Assembly (NCBI GenBank): GCA_003133075.1
Contig: PKZN01000146.1
Span: forward strand, 1-8,643
Reading direction: 5' to 3'
DNA length: 8,643 nucleotides
Origin: Acidimicrobiaceae bacterium
GTDB taxonomy: Bacteria > Actinomycetota > Acidimicrobiia > Acidimicrobiales > RAAP-2
Below, one piece after another: positions 5,316 to 8,643 of this stretch; the stretch's first letter is position 1; the number at the start of each line of letters is the position of its first letter. The notes beneath the pieces are model-generated. The model did not search any database, had not been told where the DNA came from, and saw nothing but the letters and a program-made list of their open reading frames with translations. Both the position numbers and the translations under genes were made by a program.

Positions 5316-6814
5316 AGGGCCGTGGTCTTAATCTGCGCCACTCGGCGCTCCGCGTCATCCCACAGTCCTGATTTCGTGGCGTCCGGCTCGAATCGATTGG
5401 TGGGAAATGAATTCGCCACGAGCTTTCGCATCGACCAGAGATCGAACTCCACTTCGCCGAGCGCTTGGAGCTGGATCAACGCGTTGCCGATAGCGGCCGC
5501 CTCAACCGGACCCGCGACCACGGGAATGCCGCAGGCGTCCGCGGTCAACTGACAGAGCGTGTCGTTAACCGCCCCGCCGCCCACGATGTGAATCACTTCG
5601 ATTCGCTTGTTCGTGATGGACTGAATTCCACGAATCGAGTGGCGATACGACAACGCCAGGCTGTCGAGAATGCATCTCGTGAACTCCGGCGCCGTGACCG
5701 GTGGCTTCATGCCCAACTGTTCGCACTGCGACGCGAGACGCGCGCGCATGTCACCGGGTGCCAACAGTTCCTTGCTTTCGGCGTTGACGAGGTACGTCAG
5801 GGGCGTAATGGAACGTGCGGCGAGGGTCAGCTTCTCCGCGTCGGTGTCTTCGCCTTCGACGCCGAACTCGCGGATGATCTCTTGGAGTAACCAGAATCCC
5901 AGGACGTTGCGAAGAAAACGAGTCTTGCCGAAGGCACCTTGTTCGTTGGTGTAGCCCGCGTGAAAGGCCTGCTCGTTGATCAGTGGCTCGTCGAGCTCGA
6001 CGCCGACGAGGGACCACGTGCCCGAAGAGATGAAGGCGAAGTTGGTATCGACGGCGGGCACGGCGAGCACCGCCGAGGCGGTGTCGTGCGACGCGACGGA
6101 GATGACTTCGGTGCCGAGAGTGATACCGGCGTTTTTCGCCACGCTGTCGGTGACCGGGCCGAGGATTCGACCGGGCTCCGTGAGCGTTCCGACGAGGGAC
6201 TCGGGGATCTTGAACATCTTCATCAAGTCGAGGTCCCAGGCGCGTTCGAGCGACACCATCTCGGTGGTCGACGCGTTGGTGATCTCCCAGTTCGACACGC
6301 CACACAAGAAATAGTTAATAAGGTCGGGGATCATGAGGAGCTTGTCGACGCCCTCACGGTGCAAGTCGTCGCCGTCAGCTACGAGTTGGAAGAGCGTGTT
6401 GAACTGCAACAACGCCACACCGTTGCGCTGGTAGAGGTCCCAGGGCTCGATGATCGTGGCCGCGCGGCGAACCGCTTCGTCCGTGCGCGGGTCGCGGTGG
6501 TGCACCGGGTTCGCGATGAGCTCGCCGTCTTTCGAGATCAACCCGTAGTCAACCGCCCAGGAGTCCACGCCCACCGAGCGCAGGGTGCTTTCGTTCTCGA
6601 AGGCCATCGAGGACGCTTCTCCGAGCCCGGCCAGGATCTCGTCGTAGAGTCGAGTGAACTCCCACACGAAGTGTGATTCGAGTTGGACGCCCTTATTGGG
6701 GAAGCGGGCGACCGAGTAGTACGAAAGGTGCTGGTCGCGCAGCGTGAAGAGGAACACCCTTCCACTGGACGCGCCTAGATCAACCGCCGCAACGGAAACT
6801 CCCCTGTCGTGCAC
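5312..6814 (-). CDS. rhaB: Rhamnulokinase (FGGY carbohydrate kinase)
   Basis: This 500-residue cytosolic kinase phosphorylates L-rhamnulose with ATP to L-rhamnulose-1-phosphate. Two actin-like FGGY domains are seen: AAVDLGASSGRV (9-20) at the start, VDSWAVDYGL (83-92), YQRNGVALLQFNTLFQL (128-144), NWEITNASTTEMV (175-187), the catalytic aspartate Asp244 in ASHDTASAV (241-249), SSGTWSL (263-269), IVGGGAVN (410-417) and ADACGIPVVAGPVEA (425-439). These blocks match E. coli RhaB, which separates it from xylulo-, glycero- and fuculokinases. The start is a GTG at 6812-6814; GAGGG lies four bases before it and directly follows the TAA of the upstream aldolase gene, leaving a 9-bp gap, so the two are one operon. 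Its TAG stop lies inside the CTAG that also ends the LacI gene. Confidence 0.96.
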   Translation of the reverse strand: MHDRGVSVAAVDLGASSGRVFLFTLRDQHLSYYSVARFPNKGVQLESHFVWEFTRLYDEILAGLGEASSMAFENESTLRSVGVDSWAVDYGLISKDGELIANPVHHRDPRTDEAVRRAATIIEPWDLYQRNGVALLQFNTLFQLVADGDDLHREGVDKLLMIPDLINYFLCGVSNWEITNASTTEMVSLERAWDLDLMKMFKIPESLVGTLTEPGRILGPVTDSVAKNAGITLGTEVISVASHDTASAVLAVPAVDTNFAFISSGTWSLVGVELDEPLINEQAFHAGYTNEQGAFGKTRFLRNVLGFWLLQEIIREFGVEGEDTDAEKLTLAARSITPLTYLVNAESKELLAPGDMRARLASQCEQLGMKPPVTAPEFTRCILDSLALSYRHSIRGIQSITNKRIEVIHIVGGGAVNDTLCQLTADACGIPVVAGPVEAAAIGNALIQLQALGEVEFDLWSMRKLVANSFPTNRFEPDATKSGLWDDAERRVAQIKTTAL

Positions 6815-6823
6815 TACACCCTC

Positions 6824-8643
6824 TTACCGTAAGAACGCCGCCGCCACACCCGAATCGACGGGCACGTGCGCGCCAGTCGTTAAACCCAAATCCTCGCCCA
6901 ACAGGGCAAAGACCGCGTTGGCAATGTTATCAGGCAACACCTCGCGTTTTAAGAGCGTGCGACCGGCGTAGTACTCGCCGAGGTCCGCCTCGTCAACGCC
7001 GTAGACCGCGGCGCGCTGGGCGCCCCAGCCGCCGGAGAAGATTTTCGAACCTTTGACGACGCCGTCGGGATTCACGCCATTGACACGAATCCCCATCTCA
7101 CCGAGTTCGGCCGCGAGCAGTCGAACCTGGTGCGCCTGGTCGGCCTTGGCCGATCCGTAGGCGACGTTGTTCGGACCAGCGAAGACGGCGTTCTTCGAGA
7201 CGATATAGATGATGTCCCCGCCCTTGCCTTGGGCCTTCATGACCCCCACGGCGGCCCGGGCCGCTAAGAACGAACCCTTGGCCATGACGTCGTGTTGGAG
7301 GTCCCAGTCGCGTTCGGTCGTCTCCAACAGTGGCTTGGAGATTGAGAGTCCCGCGTTGTTAATAAGTATGTCAACGCCACCAAAGGCGAGGATCGCCGCC
7401 GCAACCGCGGATTCGATGGCGTCCGCTGACGCCACGTCGATGGCGATGCCTATTGCGACGTCGCTGTTGCCGATCTCACTGGCGAGACTCTCGGCCGAGG
7501 CGAGGTCGAGGTCGGCCACGACGACGTGGGCGCCCTCTTTGGCCAGGCGACGCGCGGTCGCCGCGCCGATACCCGAACCGCCGCCGGTCACCAGCGCCAC
7601 CTTGGAGACGAGGGCCTTGGCCTTGGGCATGCGCAGTAGTTTTTCCTCTTCGAGCTGCCAGTACTCGATTCGGAACTTCTCCGACTCCTCAATGGGTGCG
7701 TACGTCGAGATCGCTTCGGCGGCGGTCATGACGTTGATGGCGTTGATGAAGAACTCGCCCGCCACGCGGGCGGTTTGTGCGTCCTTGCCGAAGGAGAACA
7801 TGCCGACCCCGGGGACCAAGACAATGGCCGGGTCCGCACCGCGCATCGCCGGCGAGTCGGGCTCGGCGTAGCGCTGGTAGTACGCGCTGTATTCCTCGCG
7901 ATAGGCCACGTGCAGTTCCGCGAGTCGCTCGATCATCGCGGCACTCGGCGTGGAGGAATCGACGTCGAGAACCATGGGACGGATCTTCGTACGAAGAAAG
8001 TGGTCCGGGCAGGAACTCCCGCGCGCCGCCAACTCCGCGTGGCGTTCGCGCTGGAGGAACTCGAGCACGACCTGCGCGTCCGTGAAGTGACCAACCTGCA
8101 GGCGGTCCTGTGAGGCCATGCCGCGGATCGCCGGGAACAGCTCGACGGCCTTTTGGCGACGCTCCTCGGCGGGCAACGGCGCGAATCGCGCCACTATGGC
8201 GCCGAGGGGGTCGTTCCGACCGTGCGCCGCGATGTACTCGGCCGTCTGGTTGATGATGGTCAACGCGTTTTGCTCACACTCGTCGCTGGTAGCACCCCAG
8301 GCGGTGATCCCATGACCTCCGAGAATCACGCCGATGGCCGAGGGGTTCGCTTCGTGAATGCGCCTGATCTCGAGACCGAGTTGGAAGCCCGGTCGTCGCC
8401 ACGGCGTCCAGGCGACCCGGTCGCCGAAGATCGCCTTGGTCAGTGCTTCGCCATCGGCGGACGTCGCGAGCGCGATGCCCGAATCGGGGTGGAGGTGGTC
8501 GACGTGCGCGCAGTCCACCAGCCCGTGCATGGCCGTGTCGATCGACGGCGCGGCGCCCCCCTTGCCAAAGAGGCAGTAGTCAAACGCCGAGACCATCTCG
8601 TCTTCGAACTCGGGGCCTCGGTAGACGTCCATGAGGCCGAGCA
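6824..8643 (-). CDS. rhaEW: Bifunctional rhamnulose-1-phosphate aldolase / L-lactaldehyde dehydrogenase (5' end outside window)
   Basis: The frame runs open to the right edge, giving 605 visible residues of a family that is usually about 680 or more; the true start is outside, and the methionine encoded at 8630-8632 is internal. Numbering below takes it as 1. The class II aldolase half has the metal-binding HVDHLHPD (43-50) and GGHGITAWG (105-113) and would split rhamnulose-1-phosphate into dihydroxyacetone phosphate and L-lactaldehyde. A linker near 320-343 leads to a short-chain dehydrogenase half: NAD-binding TGGGSGIG (349-356), NNAG (425-428), and catalytic Ser479, Tyr492 and Lys496 with normal spacing, followed by VNPDGVVKGSKIF (520-532), typical of this fusion. 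It should oxidise lactaldehyde to lactate. It ends TAA at 6824-6826, nine bases before rhaB. Isomerase and uptake genes are expected beyond the right edge. Confidence 0.94.
   Translation of the reverse strand, partial: LGLMDVYRGPEFEDEMVSAFDYCLFGKGGAAPSIDTAMHGLVDCAHVDHLHPDSGIALATSADGEALTKAIFGDRVAWTPWRRPGFQLGLEIRRIHEANPSAIGVILGGHGITAWGATSDECEQNALTIINQTAEYIAAHGRNDPLGAIVARFAPLPAEERRQKAVELFPAIRGMASQDRLQVGHFTDAQVVLEFLQRERHAELAARGSSCPDHFLRTKIRPMVLDVDSSTPSAAMIERLAELHVAYREEYSAYYQRYAEPDSPAMRGADPAIVLVPGVGMFSFGKDAQTARVAGEFFINAINVMTAAEAISTYAPIEESEKFRIEYWQLEEEKLLRMPKAKALVSKVALVTGGGSGIGAATARRLAKEGAHVVVADLDLASAESLASEIGNSDVAIGIAIDVASADAIESAVAAAILAFGGVDILINNAGLSISKPLLETTERDWDLQHDVMAKGSFLAARAAVGVMKAQGKGGDIIYIVSKNAVFAGPNNVAYGSAKADQAHQVRLLAAELGEMGIRVNGVNPDGVVKGSKIFSGGWGAQRAAVYGVDEADLGEYYAGRTLLKREVLPDNIANAVFALLGEDLGLTTGAHVPVDSGVAAAFLR

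Noticed and set aside
4306..5331. A 341-codon open frame overlapping the LacI gene in another frame.
   Set aside because: The product is Ser/Arg/Pro-rich low-complexity sequence typical of a shifted frame, while the LacI frame is unmistakable.
5939..6676. A 245-codon open frame antisense to rhaB.
   Set aside because: It lies wholly within a clear FGGY kinase gene, is arginine- and valine-rich as expected of mirror frames in GC-rich DNA, and has no motif.
1..8643. Mobile elements, CRISPR arrays, tRNA or rRNA genes, toxin-antitoxin or defence genes.
   Set aside because: No terminal repeats, spaced direct repeats, cloverleaf-like sequence or matching protein motifs were seen; gene content is uniformly metabolic.

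Overview
The window is ordinary high-GC chromosomal sequence (GC roughly 60-65% by eye), tightly packed with catabolic genes. The succinyl-CoA:3-ketoacid CoA-transferase pair and the aminotransferase tail read like actinobacterial proteins. A deep-branching actinobacterium is my best guess, but no rRNA or marker gene is present to prove it. I see no insertion sequence, integrase, CRISPR array, tRNA or phage gene. I did not find a convincing new system; the interest lies in gene arrangement and a few atypical proteins.

Left block (1-1615): the C-terminal 78 residues of a class III (PLP-dependent) aminotransferase on the plus strand converge on a minus-strand scoA-scoB operon. ScoA and ScoB overlap by ATGA, and scoB shares a CTAG with the aminotransferase so that both stop codons lie in four bases. 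The pair activates 3-keto acids to CoA thioesters.

Middle block (1616-3902): a 287-bp divergent intergenic region leads to a plus-strand glycerate kinase, shorter than usual. It converges, across 89 bp, on a minus-strand tartronate semialdehyde reductase (GarR/GlxR type). Together the two would carry tartronate semialdehyde to D-glycerate and then 2-phosphoglycerate, the lower half of the glyoxylate/glycerate route. Glyoxylate carboligase is not in the window.

Right block (3903-8643): a 282-bp divergent intergenic region with two inverted repeats precedes a LacI-family repressor with a basic, proline/alanine-rich C-terminal tail. The repressor converges, again through a shared CTAG, on a minus-strand operon of a bifunctional rhamnulose-1-phosphate aldolase/lactaldehyde dehydrogenase (5' end outside the window) followed by rhamnulokinase (rhaB). 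This is the lower L-rhamnose pathway: L-rhamnulose to rhamnulose-1-phosphate, then dihydroxyacetone phosphate plus L-lactaldehyde, then L-lactate. The isomerase and transporter would be expected upstream of the aldolase, beyond the right edge. The LacI protein is the natural candidate regulator of the rhamnose operon and/or the reductase, but its ligand cannot be read from sequence.
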